A program made the position numbers and the translations under genes. This document shows positions 25,133 through 33,908 of a stretch of DNA of 64,000 nt, piece after piece. The stretch is from Natronolimnobius sp. AArcel1 (GTDB lineage Archaea; Halobacteriota; Halobacteria; Halobacteriales; Natrialbaceae): contig NZ_JAAKXY010000004.1 in assembly GCF_011043775.1 (NCBI RefSeq), forward strand, positions 62,001-126,000, in the 5' to 3' direction. Every line of letters begins with the position of its first letter. Position 1 is the stretch's first letter. The notes beneath the pieces are model-generated. The model had not been told where the DNA came from. It did not search any database and saw only the letters and a program-made list of their open reading frames with translations.

Positions 25133-25276
25133 ATGCGACCCAACATCGATATTTCACACACGCTCGGTGGCCGAGTCAAAGACCACGCAGAAGCGAACGA
25201 TTTGGACCTTTCGGAAGCCTATACTGAGGTTTTAGAAGCAGGTCTGGAAGCAACGGAGACTCAGGATCAGCAGTAG
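25133..25276 (+). CDS. Mini ribbon-helix-helix protein linked to the IS element
   Basis: A 47-residue protein (ATG 25133, TAG 25274-25276) starting MRPNIDISHTLGG. A short strand (PNIDISHTL) followed by two helices (GRVKDHAEANDLDLSEAYTEVLEAGLEA) fits a CopG/Arc-type ribbon-helix-helix DNA binder. It is divergent from tnpB, with starts only 42 nt apart, so it probably binds the shared AT-rich promoter (tattatactt, 25101-25110) and may control tnpB. Too small for confident family assignment. Confidence 0.65.
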   Translation: MRPNIDISHTLGGRVKDHAEANDLDLSEAYTEVLEAGLEATETQDQQ

Positions 25277-25283
25277 CAGGACG

Positions 25284-25396
25284 AGGTTCCCACCGGAGCT
25301 TACGCGATTCACGCCCGTTGAGCAAACCGTAGGTTTGCGATGCCCATCAGAACGCTATGCGTTCTGAGGACGCCGTGAACGGTGGGACTCTCTCGC
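25284..25396. repeat. Nested hairpins at the IS left side
   Basis: Two adjacent perfect hairpins: gcaaacc/ggtttgc (25322-25328 and 25332-25338, loop gta) and cagaacgc/gcgttctg (25348-25355 and 25359-25366, loop tat). They lie inside a wider dyad where tcccaccg (about 25288) faces cggtggga (about 25380). Such structures suit the single-stranded ends of IS200/IS605 elements, but a structured RNA is an alternative. Confidence 0.6.
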
Positions 25397-25432
25397 TGTT
25401 GAAAGGTAGTCCGCTCGTTCGAAGTCAGTCTG

Positions 25433-26041
25433 CTACTCGGCGCGGTTTCGAAAGACCAGACAGTACGAGTGATCGTAGCCGTAGCCGAAGTTGCCGTCGC
25501 GGTCGTTGTCGCCGTCATCGTCCCACGTGACAACGACCTCGCCCTCGTGTTTCATGTTCGCAACGTCGATGATAACTGCGCTGTCCGGGTGTAACACGGA
25601 TTCCAATCGAGTGAACGCGGTTTCGATATCTGCGAGATACGCCTCGTACGTACTCTCGCCGCCGTAGTTTTCGAACGGGTTGCGCTCGTCGTCTTTCCAC
25701 ATAAACGGCGGCGACGTGAAACAACAGTCACAGGCCGGGATCCACGACGCCTCGAGTTCGAGCACGTCGCCGTGGCGGACGGCCTCTGCGGTCTCGAGTT
25801 GGCCCTCGATGTATTCGACCCGATCAGCGTCGTACTCGATCCCGTACGGCTCTCGGTCCAGTCGGTCGGCGACCGTTAGTGTCGTTCCGTACCCGGCGAA
25901 CGGATCGATGACCCGATCACCGGGTTCGGAGTACTCCCGCAGGAAGTGCTCGACGAGCGTGGCCGGCGTTCGCACCTCGTTTGCGTGTCCGGGTGGTAAC
26001 TCGTCTGGATGAGCGTACTCGAGCGATAGATCTGTCTGCAT
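25433..26041 (-). CDS. DNA methylase (N-4/N-6 type), short orphan
   Basis: A 202-residue SAM-dependent methyltransferase; start ATG 26041 (MQTDLSLEYAHPDELPPGH), since the open frame upstream is arginine-rich non-haloarchaeal-looking sequence. SAM motif DPFAGYGTT precedes the catalytic SPPF motif (CCFTSPPFMW), so motif order is I then IV, opposite to the common beta-class order. There is little room for a target-recognition domain and no restriction gene nearby. It may methylate adenine or cytosine in DNA (or a DNA-like substrate); which cannot be told by eye. It sits right beside the IS left side. Confidence 0.8.
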   Translation of the reverse strand: MQTDLSLEYAHPDELPPGHANEVRTPATLVEHFLREYSEPGDRVIDPFAGYGTTLTVADRLDREPYGIEYDADRVEYIEGQLETAEAVRHGDVLELEASWIPACDCCFTSPPFMWKDDERNPFENYGGESTYEAYLADIETAFTRLESVLHPDSAVIIDVANMKHEGEVVVTWDDDGDNDRDGNFGYGYDHSYCLVFRNRAE

Positions 26042-26196
26042 AGCATACCGTTCTGATCTACAACGACTTCGGTTTTGGCTCCGGTTTCGGTTTCCAGGAC
26101 GACGACTGTCACCTCGAGGGAAATCGATCCATGCCCCGGTCTGATCGACTCTACCGATTGCGGTGCGCCTAAGACGAGCCACACGAAACTGACTGT

Positions 26197-27318
26197 ATGA
26201 CCGAGACTGCACGGGCCGACGACGCGACCCCGTTCGGACACAGCGCCGTCCCCGGAATTGGGGCCGCACTCGCTGCGGTCACCCTCGCCGCGATGGCCGT
26301 CCCGATCCAGCGCGGCCTCGAGGACCCTGTTGTCTGGAGCGCTGGAGGCTTCGCTGCCGTCGCCGTTCTCGCCTTTCTTGGCAGTCGCTACAGTGTCCTC
26401 GAGCGGCGGGTCGCTGCACTGGCCGCACTCGCCTCGAGTGTCGGCGTCGTCCTTCTCTCTGGCTACGCGATGAATCAGGGCATCGCTGCCTCGGTGACGG
26501 TCCCCGGCCTCGAGACCTCGATTTCGCTCGTCTTTGCGGGCTTCGTCACGGCAGCGCTGACTGCCGGTGTGAGTATGGCTACGTTCTACGGACTCACGCT
26601 TGGTGCACTCACAGAACGCAGTCTCGAGACGGCAACGATGTCAATTCTGGGCTTTGCCGGACTGTTGGCAGCACAGATTTCCACACTGCTAATTGCCCAG
26701 CCGGCCTTTATTGTCACTGACACCCTCTCACAAGTCGAACTGATCGTCATCAGCCAACTCGGAATGGCACTCGGGATGGGTGGACTCGCACTCGCGTACG
26801 TCTCCGTCATGGACTACGACTGGTCGTTTATCGACCTCAAGATCCCGACAGCACGCGATATCGTCTGGACGGTCGGGGGCTTGTTCGTCCTCTTTGGTGC
26901 CTTATTTGCGATTTCGATGCTGTTTCACACGACTGGTGTCGAAAGCGCAGACCACGGCACAACTGAACAAGCACAAGAGAACCCCGAAATCCTGCTCGTG
27001 TTGATTCCAGCGGCCATCCTCATCATCGGCCCCTTTGAGGAACTACTGTACCGAAACGTCATCCAAAAGGCACTGTACGGCACGTTCTCGCGCTACGGCG
27101 CCGTCGTCGTCGGCAGCGTCATTTTCGCGGTCGTCCACACACAAGCGTACTGGACCGCCGGGCCGGGACAGGTCGTCGCGAGCCTTGGTACGATCTTCGG
27201 GCTCTCGATCGTCCTTGGAACGATCTACGAACGAACGGATAATCTACTCGTACCAGCACTCGTCCACGGCGTCTACAACGCACTGCTCTTTGCGAATCTC
27301 TACTTCCTGTATGGGTAG
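26197..27318 (+). CDS. CPBP-family intramembrane metalloprotease
   Basis: A 373-residue polytopic membrane protein with about ten hydrophobic segments. The C-terminal ABI/CPBP domain has the three motifs: FEELLYRNVIQ (E281/E282, R286), FAVVHTQAY and LVPALVHGVYNALLF, which supply the glutamates and histidines of the zinc or metal-free active site. Such proteins act in prenyl-protein processing, bacteriocin immunity or membrane signalling; the substrate here is unknown. Promoter-like cctaag lies about 30 nt before the start. Single-gene unit divergent from the methylase. Confidence 0.85.
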   Translation: MTETARADDATPFGHSAVPGIGAALAAVTLAAMAVPIQRGLEDPVVWSAGGFAAVAVLAFLGSRYSVLERRVAALAALASSVGVVLLSGYAMNQGIAASVTVPGLETSISLVFAGFVTAALTAGVSMATFYGLTLGALTERSLETATMSILGFAGLLAAQISTLLIAQPAFIVTDTLSQVELIVISQLGMALGMGGLALAYVSVMDYDWSFIDLKIPTARDIVWTVGGLFVLFGALFAISMLFHTTGVESADHGTTEQAQENPEILLVLIPAAILIIGPFEELLYRNVIQKALYGTFSRYGAVVVGSVIFAVVHTQAYWTAGPGQVVASLGTIFGLSIVLGTIYERTDNLLVPALVHGVYNALLFANLYFLYG

Positions 27319-27485
27319 CCGGCCGCGGTGACCACTGCCGCTCATCGCTTCACTTGTATCACTTGCACTCGAGGGGTGTGTCCGTGTGCTCTCGAGTGCG
27401 ACAGCCGGGGGAGACGCGCACACGTATCTGCTCGAATGCCGGCGGTGGGCCGGAGCGGAACTGGGCCGATGTGGACGAAACCGAG

Positions 27486-27944
27486 CTACGAGGGATTCTT
27501 GCGGGCCAGATCCGAACCACAGATCGGGCACCGATCTTTTTCCTCGTCGAACTCGCGCCCACAGCCTTGACACTGGTACCGCCACTGTCGCTGTTCTTCG
27601 ATGCCGTCGCGGGCGATCACTTCGACGTCGACGTGTAGTTTCTCAGAGACGTTTTGCATCGCGTAGTCGTCGGTGACAAGCGTTGCATCGAGTTCGAAAC
27701 TGGCAGCGACGAGACGAATGTCTGTATCCGAGAGCACGCCGAGGTCGCCGGACTCTTTCGCGGCGCGGCGAACTTTCTCGGTGGTGTCATCGTTGGGAAT
27801 GTGGATGTGCATCCCCGATCCCTCCATCGCATCGTAGCGATAGGCACTCTCGTCCTCGAGTTCGTCGCGGACGAGTGGGATCGTTGCAGTCTGTTCTGTC
27901 GTGTGGAAGTCGTGGATAAAAGCCGAGGAGTCGAGAACGTACAT
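27486..27944 (-). CDS. nob1: Endonuclease Nob1 (small-subunit rRNA 3'-end maturation)
   Basis: PIN-domain endonuclease that cuts at the 3' end of pre-16S rRNA during ribosome assembly. Start at ATG 27944 (MYVLDSSAFIHDF), where D5 is the first PIN acidic residue. Further acidic residues are in VRDELED, LSDTDIRLVAA and VTDDYAMQNV. A C-terminal zinc ribbon is clear (CQGCGREFDEEKDRCPICG). At 152 residues it matches archaeal Nob1. It starts 4 nt after the stop of the PRC-barrel gene, so the two form an operon, and infB is divergent from them. Confidence 0.92.
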   Translation of the reverse strand: MYVLDSSAFIHDFHTTEQTATIPLVRDELEDESAYRYDAMEGSGMHIHIPNDDTTEKVRRAAKESGDLGVLSDTDIRLVAASFELDATLVTDDYAMQNVSEKLHVDVEVIARDGIEEQRQWRYQCQGCGREFDEEKDRCPICGSDLARKNPS

Positions 27945-27948
27945 ACCG

Positions 27949-28194
27949 TTAGCGCTGGACGACAATGTAGTCTTTGACCGCCTGAACGCGGCTCACTGGG
28001 ACGAGGAACCGGCCGGCGTCGTTGATATCGAAATCGACGGTCCGGGGCGAGATTTCTTCGTCCGGCTCGATGATGAGATCATGGAGTTCGCCGGATTTGA
28101 GATCCATCGTGATGTTGTAGAGCAATCCAAGCTCGGTTCCGTCCGAACCCATGACGGATTTCCCCGAGAGATTTTCAGCGAGTATATCGCTCAT
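27949..28194 (-). CDS. PRC-barrel domain protein
   Basis: An 81-residue single-domain protein starting MSDILAENLSGKSVMGSDG. The pattern LSGKSVMGSDGTELGLLYNITMD and the C-terminal FLVPVSRVQAVKDYIVV fit the PRC barrel, the fold also present in RimM. In archaea such proteins are found beside translation and rRNA-processing genes, as here (upstream of nob1 by 4 nt), so a role in ribosome maturation is likely but not proven. Confidence 0.88.
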   Translation of the reverse strand: MSDILAENLSGKSVMGSDGTELGLLYNITMDLKSGELHDLIIEPDEEISPRTVDFDINDAGRFLVPVSRVQAVKDYIVVQR

Positions 28195-28475
28195 GCATAC
28201 CCGTATTTACTAATCGGTATTAAAGACCACGGGGTCACAAACGTGACTGAGACGGTCGATTGTGACACAGTCTCTGCGAAACCGCAAGCCCGCATGCGAT
28301 TGGATCACCAGTGGCTTCTGAGAGTTCTGAGGCAGCGAGTTCCAACAGTGAGTGTTTGGCTCGAGTCAATTCGAACCCCGTGAGCGGTTCGATATCGCTT
28401 ACCAGACACGCGTGACGATGGGTTTAACTACTGGCCTGCGGACGCTCTAGGCAAGACCTTCTCGGGTGGTTCACC
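28195..28475. other. Divergent promoter region between PRC-barrel gene and infB
   Basis: 281 nt without a supported gene. An AT-rich stretch just upstream of the PRC-barrel gene (about 28201-28225, tatttactaatcggtattaaag) probably carries its minus-strand promoter. No strong repeat is seen. Confidence 0.5.
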
Positions 28476-30299
28476 ATGTCGGATACGGACACTGATACTG
28501 ATACGGAGTCGAATTCACGGGACCCTACATCCCTGCGAACGCCAATCGTCGCCGTCCTCGGACACGTCGATCACGGAAAAACGAGCCTGCTCGATAAAAT
28601 CCGCGGCTCGGCAGTGATCGAAGGCGAAGCAGGCGCAATTACCCAACACATCGGAGCGACAGCCGTCCCGCTCGATATTATCTCTACCATTGCGGGCGAT
28701 CTCGTCGATCCGGACGATTTCGACCTTCCCGGCCTTCTCTTTATCGACACGCCGGGGCACCACTCCTTTACGACGCTTCGCTCTCGAGGCGGCGCACTCG
28801 CTGATATCGCCATCCTCGTCGTCGACGTTAACGACGGCTTCCAGCCACAGACGCTCGAGGCGCTGGACATTCTCAAACGGTCTCAGACCCCATTCATCGT
28901 CGCGGCGAACAAGATCGACACTGTGCCGGGCTGGAACGTAAACGAGGATATGCCGATCAACGCGACCTACGACGCCCAGTCGGATCGCGTGAGTTCGCGC
29001 CTCGATGAGAGTCTCTACGAGATCATCGGGAATCTTTCGGATGAGGGCTTCTCCGCCGACCTCTACTGGCGCGTCCAGAACTTCCAGCGCAACGTCGGTG
29101 TCGTCCCCGTCTCGGCGATGACCGGCGAGGGTGTGCCCGACCTGCTCGCGGTCATGATGGGACTCTCCCAGCGCTACATGAAAGAGGAGATGGAAATCGA
29201 CGTTGCCGGCCCCGGCGTCGGCACCGTCCTCGAGGTCAAAGAGGAGAAAGGATTCGGGAAGACGGTCGATATCGTCCTCTACGATGGGACGATCCGCGCG
29301 GACGATACCATCGTCGTCGGTGGCCAGAACGATCCAATCGTGACCGAAGTCCGTGCCCTGCTCCAGCCCCGCCCGCTCGCTGAAATCCGAACCGAGAGCC
29401 GGTTCGAGAAAGTCGACGAAGTCGGTGCCGCAGCCGGGATCAAGGTCGCCGCACCGGATCTCGGCGATGCGATGGCCGGCGCACCGGTTCGTGTCGTCCG
29501 CAACCGCAGCCTCGATGAGGTCGTCCACGAAGTCCGCGCGGAACTCGCTGATATCGCCGTCGACACCGCCGAAGAGGGTGTCGTCGTCAAAGCCGACACG
29601 CTCGGCAGTCTCGAGGCGATGGCCGACGCACTCGACGAAGCCGAGGTGCCAATCGTCCGGGCAGAAGTCGGTGATATTGCCCCGCGAGATATCTCCGTTG
29701 CGTCGACCGCTGAGGACCCGAAACAGCAGGCGATTCTTGGCTTCAACGTCGATACGCTGTCGGACGCTGATCGGCGAGCCGAAACCGACGACGTACAGCT
29801 GTTTACCGACCAAGTCATCTATCAGCTCATCGAAGAGTACGAAGAGCATATCGAGGAACTCGAGAAAGCCCAGCAGGATACGATCCTCGACAACATCGTT
29901 CGACCGGCACGATTCCGCATCCTGCCCGATCACACCTTCCGCCAGAACGACCCCGCAGTCGTCGGTGTCGAAGTGAACTCGGGAACCATCCAGAACAACG
30001 CGAACGTCGTGAAGTTCGACTCGAACGAGTCCGAGCGCGTTGGTCAAGTAAAGGGAATTCAGGAACAGGGCGAAGATGTCGACGAGGCTCGTGCAGGCAA
30101 TCGTGTCTCGGTCGCAATCGACGGGCCAACCGTTGGCCGCCAGATCGAAGAAGACGACGAACTCTGGATCGAAATCCCCGAAAAACACGCAAAGATCTTA
30201 GAGCAGGAACTGACTAGTGAGATTCCAGCCGACGAACTCGAGGCGCTGAACATGTACCTCGACAAACAGCGCAGTCGCGACCCCTTCTGGGGCAAGTAG
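28476..30299 (+). CDS. infB: Translation initiation factor aIF5B (IF-2)
   Basis: GTPase that promotes ribosomal subunit joining at initiation. The 607 residues start with a short acidic repeat (DTDTDTDTES), then the G domain: GHVDHGKTS (G1), DTPGHHS (G3) and AANKID (G4). These are followed by the beta-barrel domain II (GPGVGTVLEVKEEKGFGKT), domain III and the C-terminal domain IV (PARFRILPDHTFRQNDPAVVGVE). The length fits archaeal aIF5B, which lacks the long eukaryotic N-terminus. Confidence 0.96.
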   Translation: MSDTDTDTDTESNSRDPTSLRTPIVAVLGHVDHGKTSLLDKIRGSAVIEGEAGAITQHIGATAVPLDIISTIAGDLVDPDDFDLPGLLFIDTPGHHSFTTLRSRGGALADIAILVVDVNDGFQPQTLEALDILKRSQTPFIVAANKIDTVPGWNVNEDMPINATYDAQSDRVSSRLDESLYEIIGNLSDEGFSADLYWRVQNFQRNVGVVPVSAMTGEGVPDLLAVMMGLSQRYMKEEMEIDVAGPGVGTVLEVKEEKGFGKTVDIVLYDGTIRADDTIVVGGQNDPIVTEVRALLQPRPLAEIRTESRFEKVDEVGAAAGIKVAAPDLGDAMAGAPVRVVRNRSLDEVVHEVRAELADIAVDTAEEGVVVKADTLGSLEAMADALDEAEVPIVRAEVGDIAPRDISVASTAEDPKQQAILGFNVDTLSDADRRAETDDVQLFTDQVIYQLIEEYEEHIEELEKAQQDTILDNIVRPARFRILPDHTFRQNDPAVVGVEVNSGTIQNNANVVKFDSNESERVGQVKGIQEQGEDVDEARAGNRVSVAIDGPTVGRQIEEDDELWIEIPEKHAKILEQELTSEIPADELEALNMYLDKQRSRDPFWGK

Positions 30300-30371
30300 G
30301 ATACCGCTCGAAACGGTCCTCCGATAGACAACACAGCCTCGAGAACGCTTCTCCGAACTACCCAGTCCGTT

Positions 30372-31430
30372 TCAGGCGTGTTCTGACGTTCGCTCGCGCG
30401 TTGTGTCAGTGTCTACTGTGGAGTCAGCGCCAGATTGTGTCGTTGTGTCTGCATCCTGATCAGGCACAGTCCGCTCAGTTTCAGCCATGTTGCTCGCTGC
30501 TGGTGACCGGCGCGCCCCATCTCGAGTCCGCTTGATAGTCTCGAGCACCGCCTCGGGATCAGCCATCGCAGCACGGTCACAGTGAATATCGCGGGCGAAT
30601 CCCTCGCGTTCAATAACGAGTGCCTCGTCGGTCAGGCGAATATCCAGAATTGCGTCCCACTCAAGGAGTGTTCGATTCTTGAGGACGAGTCCGTCGTCGT
30701 AGACTGCAATTGTCGGTGGGTTCCAACGCTCGCCCGGGTCGGCCCACGACGCTGACTCGTACTGGCTCGAGAGTGCGAGAAAGCCGCCGTACCCCGCCAA
30801 GAACAGACCGAACAGACCCCCGTCTGTCGCGAGAGCCACGCCAGAGATGAGCAAGAACAGCCCGGTAACCATCGAGATGGTGTCACTCGAGTATCTGCCC
30901 ACTTGCACCCAGTCCCAACTGAGAATCGGTTCGTCATCGGTTCGAGAATCGACGTAGCGCGTTCGACTCAGCCGGTTCAGTCCGTATGCAGCGCCAGCGA
31001 CCACGAGACCGGACGCGGCCGCGACGGCACCGAGACGGGGGGTAGCCTCGAGACCAAGTGGTGCATCCGGCAGGAGCGCAAGCCCACCTGGAATGGCAAA
31101 CAGAGCCGCTACCGGCAGGTACGACGCCCCGCGTCGCAGGAGGCTGCCACCGATCCGCTCGGGGAGGCCTCGAGTGCGGCGTGCGATGAAATGGCCGATG
31201 AGCGTGACGATCAACAGCGTACTGGGGACCAGTCCGAACAGCGCTCCGGTCGTGACGGTGGCAAGGATGCCAGCGATCATGACGCCCGCAGTCACGACAA
31301 GCCCGAGATAGAAGCCGAAACCGGCCTGAAACGCGATATCGGGTTCGTCGGGAGCGGTGCCGAGATCACCGCCGCTGTCACCAGCGTCGAGATCGGTGCC
31401 ATCGGCAGGCGGGTCGTCGCGAGAGACCAC
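30372..31430 (-). CDS. Multi-pass membrane protein with PH-like cytoplasmic part, unknown function
   Basis: A 352-residue protein with an acidic N-terminus, about six hydrophobic segments (roughly 35-80, 100-120, 133-152, 185-225), then a soluble strand-rich part (IAVYDDGLVLKNRTLLEWDAILDIRLTDEALVIERE), which looks like a bacterial PH-like domain. A disordered, Ser/Thr/Asp-rich tail closes it. No catalytic motif. Convergent with infB. A role in membrane signalling or stress is a guess only. Confidence 0.7.
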   Translation of the reverse strand: MVSRDDPPADGTDLDAGDSGGDLGTAPDEPDIAFQAGFGFYLGLVVTAGVMIAGILATVTTGALFGLVPSTLLIVTLIGHFIARRTRGLPERIGGSLLRRGASYLPVAALFAIPGGLALLPDAPLGLEATPRLGAVAAASGLVVAGAAYGLNRLSRTRYVDSRTDDEPILSWDWVQVGRYSSDTISMVTGLFLLISGVALATDGGLFGLFLAGYGGFLALSSQYESASWADPGERWNPPTIAVYDDGLVLKNRTLLEWDAILDIRLTDEALVIEREGFARDIHCDRAAMADPEAVLETIKRTRDGARRSPAASNMAETERTVPDQDADTTTQSGADSTVDTDTTRERTSEHA

Positions 31431-31552
31431 AGTGGTGGTGTTTCAACGTCGACACGTAATATATGCTTGGAGTGGCCAGCATGTGCCCGTGTGCTGTCAC
31501 CCAGTCAGGTGCCCGTGTAACCATTATCAGGCTGCTTGTCGTGTCTCGGCAC

Positions 31553-31915
31553 ATGCTCATCCATTGTAGGCAGTACAAACACGAGGAAGTCCAGTTCGAC
31601 GACAATCGAACGACCGGCGAGTCCCAGACCGAGGATGCGGTCGATCCGGAGCCAGAGGAATACTTCGGGAAGAGCATCGACGAGTTCGACCTCGAGACGT
31701 GGGAGACTGTCGAATACGAGGGCGATCCGATCCAGCGCCGAGCGGTAACAATCGATGGGGCGACGGCTGTCTCAGTGCAGGATGCGAGCGACGACGCCGA
31801 CGATTCGGCACTGCCGGGACGGACGATACAGATTCGACTGGCAGGTGGCACAGAGAACCTCGAGAACGCAGAACTCGTCGAAGTGCAGGATATGGAGCCA
31901 CAGGCGGACTCGTGA
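31553..31915 (+). CDS. Small acidic haloarchaeal protein, unknown function
   Basis: A 120-residue protein. Start set at ATG 31553 (MLIHCRQYKHEEVQFDD); the frame is open to 31463 but the extra part is not acidic. The body (EYFGKSIDEFDLETWETVEYEGDPIQRRAVTIDG) is followed by a repeat-poor strand-rich end. No known domain recognised. It precedes pyrG by 172 nt in the same direction. Confidence 0.6.
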   Translation: MLIHCRQYKHEEVQFDDNRTTGESQTEDAVDPEPEEYFGKSIDEFDLETWETVEYEGDPIQRRAVTIDGATAVSVQDASDDADDSALPGRTIQIRLAGGTENLENAELVEVQDMEPQADS

Positions 31916-32087
31916 TACTGCCGGACAACACGAGTCACGGCCTGCCGACGACCGATTCCTCGAGACAGCACTCGAGTTGGTGACGTGGTGAGTCAGGAGC
32001 GAAACGTATCACGAACCAGAATGACAGGGTGTGTCGGACGCAATGTAGTCCCGAAATCGTTTTCAATTGGTCGCGCGCACACTCGGT

Positions 32088-33734
32088 ATGCCGACGGAAT
32101 CGGACACTGATTATGACCCCACACTGGGGAACAAGTTTATCTTCGTCACCGGTGGCGTAATGTCGGGATTGGGCAAGGGGATTACGGCCGCAAGCACCGG
32201 CCGATTGCTCAAAAACGCCGGCTTCGATGTCACCGCGGTGAAGATCGACCCGTACCTGAACGTCGACGCCGGGACGATGAACCCGTACCAACACGGCGAG
32301 GTCTACGTCCTCAAAGACGGCGGTGAGGTTGACCTCGACCTCGGGAACTACGAGCGGTTCCTCGACGTCGATATGACCTCGGACCACAACATCACCACGG
32401 GGAAAACGTACCAACACGTCATCGAGAAAGAGCGCGCGGGCGACTACCTCGGAAAGACCGTCCAGATCATCCCCCACATCACCAACGACATCAAGCGTCG
32501 CATTCGCGAAGCCGCGGAGGGCACCGACGTCTGTATCGTCGAGGTCGGCGGAACCGTCGGTGACATCGAAGGGATGCCTTACCTCGAGGCGCTGCGTCAG
32601 TTCGCCCACGAGGAAGACGACGAGGATATCCTCTTTACGCACGTGACGCTCGTCCCGTACTCGAAAAACGGCGAGCAGAAAACGAAACCGACCCAACACA
32701 GCGTCAAGGAGGTCCGCTCCATTGGCCTCCAGCCCGACGTGATCGTCGGCCGCTGTGAGGACAAACTCGATCCCGAGACGAAAGAGAAGATCGCGCTGTT
32801 CTGTGACATTCCAACGGACGCCGTGTTCTCGAACCCGGACGTCGAGGACGTCTATCACGTCCCGCTGATGGTCGAAGAGGAAGGGCTCGACCAGTACGTC
32901 CTCGAGCGATTTGGCATGGCCGAGGATGCCCTGCCGGAAGGTGAGCGCACGAACGGCTGGCGTGAGATCGTCACCACCGAAAAAGACGGCGAAATCGACA
33001 TCGCCCTCGTCGGAAAGTACGACTTAGAGGACGCGTACATGTCGATCCACGAATCACTGAAACACGCCGGCTTCGAAGTTGGGATCGACGTGAACGTCCA
33101 TTGGGTCGCCGCCGACGAGATGGCCGACGGTCACGACGGCCAACTCGAGGGGATGGACGGAATTATCGTCCCCGGTGGCTTTGGCATGCGCGGCACGGAA
33201 GGCAAAATCGAAGCGGTTCGATACGCCCGCGAGAACGACGTGCCCTTCTTGGGACTCTGTCTTGGCTTCCAGATGGCCGTCGTCGAGTACGCCCGCAACG
33301 TGTTGGGCTACGAGGAGGCCCACTCCGCAGAGATGGAAGCAGACACGCCCCATCCGGTCATCGACATCCTGCCCGAGCAGTACGAAGTCGAGAACATGGG
33401 CGGCACGATGCGCCTCGGCGAGCACACGACCGTGATCGAGCCGGAGACGCTGGCGTACGACCTCTATAATGATACCTCGTGTACCGAGCGCCACCGCCAC
33501 CGCTACGAGGTCAACCCCGAGTACTTCGAGGACTTCGAAGACGAGCCACTGGTCTTCTCAGGCACCGCTGGGAATCGGATGGAGATTCTCGAACTCGAGG
33601 ATCATCCGTACTTCCTCGGCACGCAGTACCACCCCGAGTACACGTCCCGACCCGGCCAGCCGAGCCCGCCGTTCCTAGGCCTCGTCGAAGCAGTGCTTTC
33701 GGCGGACGTGCCTGTCGCCGACGCCGACGACTGA
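32088..33734 (+). CDS. pyrG: CTP synthase
   Basis: Converts UTP to CTP using glutamine and ATP. Start chosen at ATG 32088 ([12 protein letters not shown]), just before the synthetase motif [18 protein letters not shown]. The 548 residues carry a synthetase domain (about 10-280) and a class I glutaminase domain with nucleophile C391 (GLCLGFQ) and the C-terminal His/Glu (YHPEYTS). From memory, this gene is often followed directly by guaAB in haloarchaea; here 5.2 kb of accessory genes lie between them. Confidence 0.96.
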   Translation: MPTESDTDYDPTLGNKFIFVTGGVMSGLGKGITAASTGRLLKNAGFDVTAVKIDPYLNVDAGTMNPYQHGEVYVLKDGGEVDLDLGNYERFLDVDMTSDHNITTGKTYQHVIEKERAGDYLGKTVQIIPHITNDIKRRIREAAEGTDVCIVEVGGTVGDIEGMPYLEALRQFAHEEDDEDILFTHVTLVPYSKNGEQKTKPTQHSVKEVRSIGLQPDVIVGRCEDKLDPETKEKIALFCDIPTDAVFSNPDVEDVYHVPLMVEEEGLDQYVLERFGMAEDALPEGERTNGWREIVTTEKDGEIDIALVGKYDLEDAYMSIHESLKHAGFEVGIDVNVHWVAADEMADGHDGQLEGMDGIIVPGGFGMRGTEGKIEAVRYARENDVPFLGLCLGFQMAVVEYARNVLGYEEAHSAEMEADTPHPVIDILPEQYEVENMGGTMRLGEHTTVIEPETLAYDLYNDTSCTERHRHRYEVNPEYFEDFEDEPLVFSGTAGNRMEILELEDHPYFLGTQYHPEYTSRPGQPSPPFLGLVEAVLSADVPVADADD

Positions 33735-33908
33735 GACGGACACAGTCAGTGAGTGCGAAAATTCGTTCTTTTAGCCGGAATTTGTCGGGTTGGGGACTCG
33801 GTAGAGACACGACTGCGTTCCGAATAAATCGACGTTTGCTGAGCGTTGCGTACGTTCGCAGGGTTTCGGTCCCAAACATTAATATTCACAAACAGTATTG
33901 GTGGAATT

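Larger units (their letters stand above)
23697..25400. mobile_element. IS1341-type (IS200/IS605 family) element, tnpB only
   Basis: The element contains tnpB on the minus strand, a divergent 47-codon RHH gene on the plus strand and hairpins at both sides, but no tnpA (Y1 transposase). The right end seems to begin right after the pgi stop, where the minus strand ends gggaggatgtca behind a hairpin; this sequence is familiar from haloarchaeal IS605-type ends (memory). The left boundary is approximate, placed after the nested hairpins that end near 25390. Without tnpA it would need a partner enzyme to move. Confidence 0.75.

Noticed and set aside
28515-30188. 557-codon minus frame inside infB
   Set aside because: infB is certain from its GTPase motifs; this is its antisense shadow.
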